Shown: piece after piece, positions 24,758 through 32,587 of the stretch
Position numbering within the stretch: position 1 is the stretch's first letter
Layout: each line of letters starts with the position of its first letter
Assembly: GCA_903843285.1 (NCBI GenBank)
Contig: CAIMPC010000041.1
Span: forward strand, 1 to 55,227
Origin: Candidatus Omnitrophota bacterium
GTDB lineage: Bacteria; Omnitrophota; Gorgyraeia; 2-01-FULL-45-10
DNA length: 55,227 nt
Direction of reading: 5' to 3'
Notes under the pieces: model-generated
The model's database searches: none
What the model was told of the DNA's origin: nothing
Seen by the model: only the letters and a program-made list of their open reading frames with translations
Program-made: the position numbers and the translations under genes

Positions 24758-24862
24758 TTAGTTATACTCCTTATTTTATTACCTGCCCGGCCGGGTAAAT
24801 TTCCCTTCACCCAGCATGTGTAATCCTGCAAAACATACAATCATCATTAAGACTATAGGAGA

Positions 24863-25939
24863 CTATCGCACCTCGATTAATTCGTACGATAGACTTCCAA
24901 GACCCATCTTATCAGCGTACTTGAGCTGGACCGACCAGTCCGCCTCCGGATAACCTTCCCTGAACGGATCCCTGCCACTCGACGATTTAACCAAATCCAC
25001 TGAGGCCATATCTATTGCTACGGGATCACGTGATACTAATATTCCTATGTCGCTTACTATGCTGGGATCATCCTTGGCCAAACAATCACAATCCTTGGTG
25101 ATCCTAGTCAGAAAATTGATATATCCGATATTTGACCGAAGAGCATCGATAACTCCTTTTGCGTATTCTACCATCTTTTCCTGTAATTTTTCAAGTGTTT
25201 CGCTCCATCTTATCTCTATTGCTTCGGTTGGACATACGACAGCACACTCCCCACAGCCCAGACAAGCATCTTTATTAATAGAAATTTTACCCGTATTTAT
25301 TGAAAGTGCATCTGCCGGACATACGGGAATACACTTACCACAGGACACGCATTTGGATGGATCGATCGCAGGCACTGTACCGCAGTGCATTTCGTATTTT
25401 CCGCGCCTGGACGAGCATCCCATGCCAACGTTTTTTAGCGCCCCTCCCATGCCCGTCAATATATGCCCTGTTATATGTGTCAATGCCAGCATGCTGTCGC
25501 AATCCGAAAGATCTGACGCCATCTTTATCTTCTGGAAGTGCTTTCCGGCAACCGGCACTTCAACGTAATTACGCCCCCTCAACCCGTCAGCAATCAGAAC
25601 GGGAATACCAATATTATCCAGGCTGAACCCATGCTCAGAAGCAATCTTGAGATGGTCGACAGAATTAGTTCGGCTGCTTGCCTTATATATCACATTTGAA
25701 TCCGTAAGAAATACGTTATTTGTACGATTTTTTACATGCTCGGAAACTTCCTTCACCCATTCCCATCTGATATGGCCGGTATTACCCTTATCGCCGAAGT
25801 GAAGCTTAATAGCAGTGAAGTCGATCTTATTTATATAATCCAGTATCTTGCTTTCTTTTATGAGTTTCCTGATCTTCTTCGAAACATCTTGCGCAGAATC
25901 ACGCGCATCCGTTCTTACAAAATAGACTTTACTGGCCAT
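24863..25939 (-). CDS. DUF362 protein with two 4Fe-4S clusters
   Basis: 358 residues. A DUF362 domain (AIKLHFGDKGNTGHI, GGALKNVGMGCSSRRGK) is interrupted by a ferredoxin module (about 190-250) with CVSCGKCIPVCP and CLGCGECAVVCP, each a CxxCxxCxxxC set. An additional CDCLAKDD follows. It probably acts in anaerobic electron transfer. The substrate is unknown. The start at 25939 has AAGGAGG. Confidence 0.85.
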   Translation of the reverse strand: MASKVYFVRTDARDSAQDVSKKIRKLIKESKILDYINKIDFTAIKLHFGDKGNTGHIRWEWVKEVSEHVKNRTNNVFLTDSNVIYKASSRTNSVDHLKIASEHGFSLDNIGIPVLIADGLRGRNYVEVPVAGKHFQKIKMASDLSDCDSMLALTHITGHILTGMGGALKNVGMGCSSRRGKYEMHCGTVPAIDPSKCVSCGKCIPVCPADALSINTGKISINKDACLGCGECAVVCPTEAIEIRWSETLEKLQEKMVEYAKGVIDALRSNIGYINFLTRITKDCDCLAKDDPSIVSDIGILVSRDPVAIDMASVDLVKSSSGRDPFREGYPEADWSVQLKYADKMGLGSLSYELIEVR

Positions 25940-26133
25940 GGCCTTTCCTCCTTCTCAGGTAAAGGGACTATTTACAACAAATTCACAATCTTCTTTAATG
26001 ATAAATTTATGGGAGTGCCTGAACGGCATTAGAAATATAGAAACGATCGAGGATAAGTAAGTCCCTAGCCATGCCTTAGGAACAGGATACAAAGCTCCGC
26101 CTAGATGAACTTCCGTTATGCGCATCCTATATG

Positions 26134-26427
26134 CTATGCTTTGGGAGTCACTTCTTCTGTGTTTGCAGTCTTCTTAGTTGTTCCCCAGCATCTCTTGGTG
26201 CAGTAATACTGCCCGTTACGATAATACCAACGCTTGCCCTTTATAGACTTCTTACAGCTTGCGCAGTTCGTCGGTTTCTCTTTTTTAACCGGTGCGGGTT
26301 TGACTTTGACTTCAGTCACGACCGGTGTTACCGGTGCTTCAGGCGTGGGTACTGCGGATTGTTGCTTTACAGCTTCAGGTGGTGCTACTACTTCTTTTAC
26401 GATTTCTTCTCTCTTCTCTTCTGGCAT
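26134..26427 (-). CDS. Small protein with Pro/Val-rich linker and C-terminal zinc finger
   Basis: 97 residues. The first 50 are a Pro/Val/Lys/Glu-rich disordered stretch. The end has CASCKKSIKGKRWYYRNGQYYC and TKRCW, four cysteines in a CxxC...CxxxC arrangement that looks like a treble-clef or LIM-like zinc finger. Function unknown. AAGGAATG lies upstream of the ATG. Confidence 0.65.
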   Translation of the reverse strand: MPEEKREEIVKEVVAPPEAVKQQSAVPTPEAPVTPVVTEVKVKPAPVKKEKPTNCASCKKSIKGKRWYYRNGQYYCTKRCWGTTKKTANTEEVTPKA

Positions 26428-26450
26428 ATTTCACATCATTCCTTAGCTTG

Positions 26451-26801
26451 TTATTTTCGGTCGAGAATCTTCAACCATTGTATATATATGTATTCAAGCA
26501 ATCTGACTTTGTCCTGGTTTTCAATTTTAGTAAATTGCAAGCCCGTCTCGTATGGTCCGCAATCTTTCGAATTATCCTGCCATGCTACCTGACACGAAGC
26601 GAATATGGGTACATTATCATCGGGCACATTCACAGAAAGGTTGATTTCATCGCCTCTACCGAACTTTCTATCAACTAATAAGAGAGCGCCTTCGTTAGAG
26701 ATATTCTTAACCGCATATGTTGTTCTGCGCTTTTCACTTACTATCTCGCATAACGCATTTAACGTAGCTTCAAATCGTATAAACTTTCTTCGTTCGGCCA
26801 C
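26451..26801 (-). CDS. Stand-alone PilZ domain protein
   Basis: 116 residues. ERRKFIR (RxxxR) at the N terminus and NISNEG near residue 35 give both c-di-GMP contacts. It starts with GTG at 26801, preceded by GGGGATATT. Confidence 0.88.
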   Translation of the reverse strand: MAERRKFIRFEATLNALCEIVSEKRRTTYAVKNISNEGALLLVDRKFGRGDEINLSVNVPDDNVPIFASCQVAWQDNSKDCGPYETGLQFTKIENQDKVRLLEYIYIQWLKILDRK

Positions 26802-26824
26802 AATATCCCCATGTTATTAATTGC

Positions 26825-26867
26825 AAAAAATAAGGGGATAAAAATTATGCATTTCTATCCCCTTATT
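26825..26867 (-). terminator. Strong intrinsic terminator
   Basis: A perfect 12-bp stem, arms AATAAGGGGATA and TATCCCCTTATT, with the minus transcript ending in a run of T (26825-26830). It ends the transcript of the TIGR04073-type gene. Confidence 0.85.
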
Positions 26868-26887
26868 CCACGGAAAATAATTTCAGC

Positions 26888-27220
26888 TTATTTTCCCTTA
26901 AATACAAATTCCGGCTCTAGAACCGGGGTATAGCCTTCCGGTATAGGGAATGGGAAAGTCGCAGTTTCGTAAACCCCTGCGCCCGTCCTGACTATCGTCA
27001 TCCCAACGCCTTTAGCTAATCCGACCGTAATGCCAGAAAGAGGATTGTCCTCTACGCTTGTATCATAGATATTTTTCGGAAGCTCGACCCAGCCGGTAAC
27101 GATGTTGGCTAAGCCTCTGTAGAGCTTCTTACCCATATCCTGAGCGTAACTAGCCGTCGCCATATTCAGAACCATCAACACAGCAACGCATATTATAATT
27201 CCTTTTATCATCTTCTTCAT
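26888..27220 (-). CDS. Exosortase system-associated protein, TIGR04073 family
   Basis: 110 residues. A signal peptide ends at SYA/QD. Next comes the family block KLYRGLANIVTGWVELPKNI, then GLAKGVGMTIVRTGAGVYE and the C-terminal PEGYTPVLEPEFVF. Proteins of this group occur in genomes with exosortase systems, but no exosortase gene is in this window. It has its own strong terminator, so probably a single-gene unit. Confidence 0.85.
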   Translation of the reverse strand: MKKMIKGIIICVAVLMVLNMATASYAQDMGKKLYRGLANIVTGWVELPKNIYDTSVEDNPLSGITVGLAKGVGMTIVRTGAGVYETATFPFPIPEGYTPVLEPEFVFKGK

Positions 27221-27304
27221 TTTATATTGTCACCCCCTTCCATCTTGATTTGCCTAGAGTATAACACAAGAAACGGAAATGTCAAGTAGATCGCAATATA
27301 AAAG

Positions 27305-27676
27305 CTATTTTTGCCTGCGTGTCCTCAGTATTTCATCTATTACCCCGGACATCTTTTCTCTGTCCTCAGGTCTTATATCGATGAACTCGATGCCAGTATC
27401 GTAATGGTATGTCCCCTTATGGTTGGGGTCCGTCTTTTTAACAACCCATACTATGGTGCCGCCGCATTTAATATCAGGAATGCTTTCGTTCAGGAAAAGC
27501 TCCACGTCGACCCCCTGAAATAGGCCCAAATCCTCCTTCAGAAGAACGCATATACCTCCCGCGCCAATATTTTCGGTATACGTTGATATCGTCTTAGCCG
27601 TCACCCTTTTCTTTATCGTTATCAGACATTTATAATTTGCCCTTGGGAACCTGCGCCTATTTATACCGTTCCACAT
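27305..27676 (-). CDS. Stand-alone PilZ domain protein
   Basis: About 123 residues from ATG 27676 (GGAGG upstream), preferred over the upstream in-frame start at 27742. NRRRFPR supplies RxxxR, but the second contact reads NIGAGG, with Gly in place of the conserved Ser, so c-di-GMP affinity may be altered. Confidence 0.8.
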   Translation of the reverse strand: MWNGINRRRFPRANYKCLITIKKRVTAKTISTYTENIGAGGICVLLKEDLGLFQGVDVELFLNESIPDIKCGGTIVWVVKKTDPNHKGTYHYDTGIEFIDIRPEDREKMSGVIDEILRTRRQK

Positions 27677-27833
27677 AGCTAATAGATCCTCCTGTAAAAA
27701 AAATACCCGGATGAACGCGCAATAACATTTCAAATTATACATAATACGGAGCCTAAAAGCAAGTTAATCTTAAACTATAGATTAGGGAGACAGTCTCGCT
27801 TAGCCCAGCGCCAAAAGAATAATGTGTTTTATA

Positions 27834-27863
27834 TTTACAATCTCGACATTGCAGGTGTATAAT
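27834..27863 (+). promoter_or_regulatory. Promoter of the GspA/GspB-like pair
   Basis: TTTACA at 27834-27839 (5 of 6) and a perfect TATAAT at 27858-27863, spaced 18 bases. The expected start point is about 27870, only some eight bases before the ATG at 27878, which has no ribosome-binding site. The mRNA may be nearly leaderless. Confidence 0.65.
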
Positions 27864-27877
27864 CATGTCAAATACAT

Positions 27878-28693
27878 ATGTATAGAGAATTTTTTGGACT
27901 AAAAGAGAAGCCCTTCAATATAACTAGCGACCCAAATTTTTTATTTTTAAGCCGTGTTCATAAAGAGGCGCTGGCACATCTCGTATACGGAATAAAAGAG
28001 CGTAAAGGTTTTCTTGAGATCACCGGCGAGATCGGCGCCGGCAAAACCACATTATGCCGAGCCCTCCTCGGCCAGCTCGACAGGAAAACAAAGAGCGCAT
28101 TTATTTTTAACTCCACACTCCCCGAGCTTCAGCTGTTCCAGGCGATACTCGAAGATTATGGAATAATTGTTTCCGGACGCACCAAGGTCTCTTTATTGAA
28201 ACAACTAAATAGATTCTTAATCGAAGAGTTGGTGCATGGGGGCAATGTTGTGTTGATAATTGACGAGGCTCAGAACTTGAGCACTTCCATATTAGAAGAG
28301 ATAAGAATGTTATCAAACCTCGAGACCGACAAGGAGAAATTGTTTCAGATTGTGCTGGTCGGACAACCCGAGCTTAAGAATAAACTGAATTCACCCGCAT
28401 TGAAACAGTTGAGACAGCGAATCTCTGTGCGTTTTCATATAACGCCGCTGGAAAGCACAGAAGCCGCGGATTATATCAATCACAGGCTGATGGTTGCCGG
28501 ATCTGAAGGTTTAATTAAATTCGATACCGACGCTATCGAGAGTATATATAGTTACGCCGGCGGGATACCGCGCGTGATTAACATGGTCTGCGATAAGTCC
28601 ATGCTGACCGCTTACGTGATGGAGACTCGAAATATAACAGCTCCCATAGTGGAGCGAAGCATCAAAGAGATGGAGGGACATTATTCGCTATGA
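27878..28693 (+). CDS. GspA/ExeA-like AAA ATPase
   Basis: 271 residues. It begins MYREFFGLKEKPFNITSDP, the classic ExeA/GspA opening. Walker A is GEIGAGKTT (50-58) and Walker B VVLIIDEAQNL (about 122-132). RQRISVRFHI and the C-terminal winged-helix part follow. Such ATPases help assemble secretins for type II secretion or act with exosortase/polysaccharide systems. There is no peptidoglycan-binding domain, so this is the short form. It overlaps the next gene by four bases. Confidence 0.88.
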   Translation: MYREFFGLKEKPFNITSDPNFLFLSRVHKEALAHLVYGIKERKGFLEITGEIGAGKTTLCRALLGQLDRKTKSAFIFNSTLPELQLFQAILEDYGIIVSGRTKVSLLKQLNRFLIEELVHGGNVVLIIDEAQNLSTSILEEIRMLSNLETDKEKLFQIVLVGQPELKNKLNSPALKQLRQRISVRFHITPLESTEAADYINHRLMVAGSEGLIKFDTDAIESIYSYAGGIPRVINMVCDKSMLTAYVMETRNITAPIVERSIKEMEGHYSL

Positions 28694-29241
28694 GCATAAT
28701 ACAGGAGGCGCTGGAGAAAGCGCAATCAAACCTGAAACCTTTCGAACGTCTCAAGGAGAAGATGCCGGAGGATAGCATCGAGGTACCCGAGCCTTACGCT
28801 AAGCCAGTCGCGCAAAAAAAGAGCGCGAGGCAATCTGTCGCTAACATGCTAACACCGGCAATTACAATCATGGTATTGGCAGCTTGTGGATTTTTTTTGA
28901 GCGCTACGTTCCCGCACAAAATCATCATACCGCAAGACACTAAAGAAATATCTACTCATCGGGTAAGTTATAGGCCATTAGTCAAGACAGATGTCGTTTT
29001 ATCAGACGTGTCAATCAGTAACACCCGGCAAGCGATACCGGAGGGAATACTGCCACCCGTAAGCAGTCCGGATTTAGTTTTAAACGGGATAATGTCTCTG
29101 AGTGACGGACCCAGGGCGATAATAAATAATTCTATAGTCGGTGTTGGGGATTCAATTAGCAGAGCCAAAATCATTAAAATAAATAGCCAGAGCGTTATTA
29201 TGGAATACCGTGACGCTGAGATAACGCTTAGCCTGAAGTGA
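28690..29241 (+). CDS. GspB-like partner protein
   Basis: 183 residues: N-terminal cytoplasmic stretch, one membrane helix (about 54-72) and a C-terminal domain with LNGIMSLSDGPRAIINNS and GVGDSISRAKIIKI, matching the GspB/PulB C-terminal domain (PRAIIN...GD). With the ATPase it forms a GspAB-like inner-membrane pair. No secretin or gsp pseudopilin genes are in the window, so its target is elsewhere. Confidence 0.8.
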   Translation: MSIIQEALEKAQSNLKPFERLKEKMPEDSIEVPEPYAKPVAQKKSARQSVANMLTPAITIMVLAACGFFLSATFPHKIIIPQDTKEISTHRVSYRPLVKTDVVLSDVSISNTRQAIPEGILPPVSSPDLVLNGIMSLSDGPRAIINNSIVGVGDSISRAKIIKINSQSVIMEYRDAEITLSLK

Positions 29242-29265
29242 CTTTCCGATTTTCGTGAAGTTTTA

Positions 29266-29739
29266 CTATTTATTTAAGCTTAGCTCTAAAGTATGGATAC
29301 TAAAACCGCTGACCGAAAGGGTGTCGATCTCTTTAAACCCGTTCTTTTTACAGAGATTCATAGCATCGGACATCCTGTCGGTGCATCTAAAGCATATTTT
29401 TTTGTAGCCCTTCTCCCTGCAGAAACTTATAGCCTTACTGACCAGCTCTGAGCCATAACCGCGACGGCGTCTCTTTACGTCTACGAATAATCTTCTCAGT
29501 AGCGCACTTTCATCGGAATCCATCTTAATGCCAACCGTGCCTGCTATCTGAGCATTCTCATCTATGACGAAAAATGCATCCTTCTCCCCACCGTATGTCT
29601 GGCTGATCTTTTCCAGGTCGCTGTCCGAGTAGGCTGACTTATCGAACGGATATTCCGCAGTTAAAATTCCAAGTATAAGCTCCTTAACCCGGGCGGCATC
29701 ATCTTTTTTAAACTTTCTCAAAATGTGTTCCACGGACAA
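29266..29739 (-). CDS. GNAT N-acetyltransferase
   Basis: 157 residues. The acetyl-CoA site reads RRRRGYGSELV (motif A) after LRRLFVDVKR. NLCKKNGF is the usual C-terminal block. The substrate is unknown. The predicted start is TTG at 29739 with AAAGGAT five bases upstream; a GTG two codons further is the alternative. It is convergent with the GspB-like gene. Confidence 0.8.
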   Translation of the reverse strand: MSVEHILRKFKKDDAARVKELILGILTAEYPFDKSAYSDSDLEKISQTYGGEKDAFFVIDENAQIAGTVGIKMDSDESALLRRLFVDVKRRRRGYGSELVSKAISFCREKGYKKICFRCTDRMSDAMNLCKKNGFKEIDTLSVSGFSIHTLELSLNK

Positions 29740-29748
29740 TATATCCTT

Positions 29749-30840
29749 TCACTTTAAATAGGCCTCCAAAGCCTTACATATCACACGATCGGATATGCTG
29801 TCCACAACACTGACCTTGCCTATCTTTTCGGCAAGTATAAAACGATTCTTGCCTTTAATGAACTTTTTATCATGCAGATGGGCTGAATAGATATCTTCAT
29901 CCCGCACTCCTTTTATAGCTATAGGCAAACCGGTATTACCGATCAGTCTCTCTATCCTGTCTGCCTCGGACTTTTTGATAAAGCCTAAGCTTGTAGAGAT
30001 ACGGCCGGATATAAGCATGCCGAGGGCTATCGACTCTCCATGATTATATCGTCCTGAGTAATGCGATGCCGCCTCAATAGCGTGGCCCATAGTATGTCCG
30101 TAGTTCAATATAGTTCTGAGGCCTCTATTGTCAAATTCGTCTTTAGCGACTATGTCGGCCTTTATTTTGCAGGATTTTCCTACTACATACAGAAGAGCAT
30201 CAACATCTAATTCCAATATACGTTTATAGTTTGACTCAATATATTTGAATAAAGAGGCATCCTTTATGACGCCATACTTAATTACTTCTGCAAGACCATT
30301 ACGTACCTGCCTAGGCGGGAGCGTCTGAATTGCGCATATATCGCATATAACTACTTTGGGCTGATAAAATGCGCCGACCATATTCTTAGCCACGGCCAAA
30401 TCCACCGCAACTTTACCTCCGATGGCCGAGTCGACTTGTGCTAATAATGTCGTAGGTACCTGGACGTATGGCACACCTCTTTTGTATATAGAGGCTACAA
30501 AACCGGATAGATCCCCTACGACCCCGCCACCTAATGCAATTATAAATATATGTTTATTAACGTCGTAACGACTAAGCTTATTCAGGATATCACCGGTACA
30601 TGAGAGAGACTTGGACCTTTCAGAATCGGCTATTAGCTCAAACTTAACCGTGAAGCCACTCTTCTCTAAGCTCTTTCGAATAGTTTTTTTATAAAGATTT
30701 GCTATGCGACTATTTGTGATAATAAACGCATCCGTACCAATATTTAGTTTCTTGAGTATGCGCCCACAATCATTTAACAGTCCATGACCGACCAGGATAT
30801 TGTACGATCGATTATCCAACTGAACTCTTACTTTCTTCAT
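29749..30840 (-). CDS. aroB: 3-dehydroquinate synthase
   Basis: Second step of the shikimate route. About 363 residues from ATG 30840, the usual length. The frame is open upstream but there it runs through the small basic protein gene in another frame. Landmarks are ALGGGVVGDLSGFVAS, PTTLLAQVDSAIGGKVAVD, FYQPKVVICD and NYGHTMGHAIEA with the zinc histidines. aroQ, for the next step, is at 51698-52135. Confidence 0.95.
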   Translation of the reverse strand: MKKVRVQLDNRSYNILVGHGLLNDCGRILKKLNIGTDAFIITNSRIANLYKKTIRKSLEKSGFTVKFELIADSERSKSLSCTGDILNKLSRYDVNKHIFIIALGGGVVGDLSGFVASIYKRGVPYVQVPTTLLAQVDSAIGGKVAVDLAVAKNMVGAFYQPKVVICDICAIQTLPPRQVRNGLAEVIKYGVIKDASLFKYIESNYKRILELDVDALLYVVGKSCKIKADIVAKDEFDNRGLRTILNYGHTMGHAIEAASHYSGRYNHGESIALGMLISGRISTSLGFIKKSEADRIERLIGNTGLPIAIKGVRDEDIYSAHLHDKKFIKGKNRFILAEKIGKVSVVDSISDRVICKALEAYLK

Positions 30841-30859
30841 AGTATTGCGCCGAAAGATT

Positions 30860-31156
30860 CTATTTGGCTGACTTCTTAGCTTCGGAACCGGCGGCAGGTT
30901 TAACTGCACCCTTCGCGGCACCTGACGCGGCCGTTTGTCCGGCAGCTGCTGGAGCTGCCCCTTCTGCCGTAGCTGCAACCGCCTTCTCTTTCTTAACCTT
31001 AAACTTAGAGATCTTTAGTTTGGGAAGTTTGTATACAGAATCGTTTTCTGTCCACTTCTCTTTATCTTTAAGTATTTTGATCCTCTCGTACCTTTTCAGA
31101 ACAGACCTTTGCGCTTTATCTTTGTCCGCCGAGCGCAGGCTTGGATGCTGTGACAT
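30860..31156 (-). CDS. Small basic protein (TIGR04137-type, Chlamydiae/Verrucomicrobia)
   Basis: 98 residues starting MSQHPSLRS, with RSVLKRYERIKILKDKEKW and SVYKLPKLKI, which match the small basic protein family found in the PVC superphylum. The C-terminal 40 residues are an Ala/Gly/Pro/Lys-rich tail. The role is unknown, possibly nucleic-acid or ribosome binding. It has a strong AAGGGGGG site. Useful as a taxonomic hint. Confidence 0.8.
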   Translation of the reverse strand: MSQHPSLRSADKDKAQRSVLKRYERIKILKDKEKWTENDSVYKLPKLKISKFKVKKEKAVAATAEGAAPAAAGQTAASGAAKGAVKPAAGSEAKKSAK

Positions 31157-31171
31157 GTTACCCCCCTTTTT

Positions 31172-31801
31172 TTATTTTACTTTGATTGCCGCATCTTTAT
31201 AGATGTGCTTTACTCTTGCCAGATCCCTTTGAATATCAGGCAAATTCTTATCTGCATACGCACCGACCATGACCATGTAATAAGGCGCGCTATATGAAAT
31301 TGTGACAGTAAAACCTTGTTTTACCAGTATCGCCCCGACGGTTCTGGCGTTCTCTATCTTATAGAAAGTTCCTGCAAGAATAGTATATGGTTTAACCAAC
31401 TGAGAAGCAGGTTGGGCCCTTAATGCATTCTGTACCGTGGGTTTCGTTTGCAATACCGGCTTCACTAAAGTTACTACAGGAGCGGTACTCAGAATGCTTT
31501 TAGTCGGTATGGTGGAGGCTCGATTTTGAAGAGCGGGAGGCAATATAGGCGTCTCGCCCTGTTTTACAGATCTGAAGCCTGCTTCCTTACTGAATAATTT
31601 ACCGTTCTCGACTCCTAATGCATACAGCACCACCATTACCATTATTATACCAATCGAAATAAAAATCAACTTCTCAAGGCTGATCGTAAGCATAATTCTA
31701 CCTTCGAAATCGGCTCGCGGCAGAATATCAGATAGGCGCGAAAATGATTTCTTAGGCTGATCAAACTCAAATAATTCTTTCTGGTATTTCTCTTCTTCCA
31801 T
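31172..31801 (-). CDS. SPOR-domain membrane protein
   Basis: About 209 residues from ATG 31801 (a TTG two codons upstream is possible). N-terminal cytoplasmic stretch, one membrane helix (about 44-63), a Pro/Thr/Val-rich periplasmic linker and a C-terminal SPOR domain (about 137-209; YTILAGTFYKIENA, YYMVMVGAYADK). SPOR domains bind denuded peptidoglycan, often at division sites. Confidence 0.8.
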   Translation of the reverse strand: MEEEKYQKELFEFDQPKKSFSRLSDILPRADFEGRIMLTISLEKLIFISIGIIMVMVVLYALGVENGKLFSKEAGFRSVKQGETPILPPALQNRASTIPTKSILSTAPVVTLVKPVLQTKPTVQNALRAQPASQLVKPYTILAGTFYKIENARTVGAILVKQGFTVTISYSAPYYMVMVGAYADKNLPDIQRDLARVKHIYKDAAIKVK

Positions 31802-31886
31802 AACCAATCTTCAAATTTGAGGCGTATTATATCACAAGGGGTGGTAAAATGCAATTTACCCTTTTCCAATTTTATGGGATAGAGAT

Positions 31887-32585
31887 TTAAGATTTAAGAC
31901 CTATATTTAGCCTGAACGTTTTACCTGTCACGTTTATGGAAGGTTTCGACAGATCGCCCTTAATTTTTAACGACAAACTTCTCCAGCCCTGTAAATCTCC
32001 CCTTAATATCATATTCGATAATTCCGCGGGCATCTTGCCGGTAATTTTGTCTGCAAAATATATAACTATAGAAGCGTCTATCGAATTATCATCTGTCAGT
32101 GTTCCGTCAAATGAAAATTTCATCGTGTCACTTGCCGCCATAAGATCCCTGATGCGAAAGCCATTCTTCATATTACTGATTTTCCCCGATATCGTATTAT
32201 ATTTACACATACCGCTAAAAGGGGCTGAGATCAATCCGTCTATACTGTTTAGAGAGGCCTCTTTTTCATCTCCTTTCCTGATAAAACGAACGTCATTTAA
32301 CGCAAAATCAACGGCCAGGGCCGATGACCGGTCGGTAATTATTAAAAATTTAATGCTTCCGCTGGCGGATGATAATCCCTTGCCGTCCTTGCGTCGTATG
32401 ATGGATAGGTCCTTAAGCATTAATTCGTTTATACTGCAGGGGGTAACTTGCTTATAAGATATCTGAGTATCGCTAAATGCGGCCAACACTGCCACGGCGA
32501 TATTTCCATAAAAAATTACAAGCGCCATTATGCCCGACACCAGGACTACTACGCCTAAAACCATTGCTTGCTTAACGATTTTCAT
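31887..32585 (-). CDS. Membrane-anchored AsmA-like protein
   Basis: 232 residues from ATG 32585 (GGAGGTGAAG before it, overlapping the helicase stop region). One N-terminal membrane helix, then beta-strand-rich sequence with DGTLTDDNSIDASIVIYF and SLKIKGDLSKPSINVTG, a pattern seen in AsmA/DUF748 periplasmic bridge proteins. It is short for that group, so perhaps a single-repeat version. Function unknown. Confidence 0.55.
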   Translation of the reverse strand: MKIVKQAMVLGVVVLVSGIMALVIFYGNIAVAVLAAFSDTQISYKQVTPCSINELMLKDLSIIRRKDGKGLSSASGSIKFLIITDRSSALAVDFALNDVRFIRKGDEKEASLNSIDGLISAPFSGMCKYNTISGKISNMKNGFRIRDLMAASDTMKFSFDGTLTDDNSIDASIVIYFADKITGKMPAELSNMILRGDLQGWRSLSLKIKGDLSKPSINVTGKTFRLNIGLKS

Positions 32586-32587
32586 CT

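Noticed and set aside
26131..26592. Plus-strand hydrophobic ORF opposite the zinc-finger gene
   Set aside because: Cys/Phe-rich translation is the antisense of the Lys/Glu/Val-rich gene and a PilZ gene; no ribosome-binding site.
30841..30978. Longer aroB with an Arg/Gln/Pro-rich N terminus
   Set aside because: This part overlaps the small basic protein gene in another frame and has no similarity to AroB; normal length is reached from 30840.
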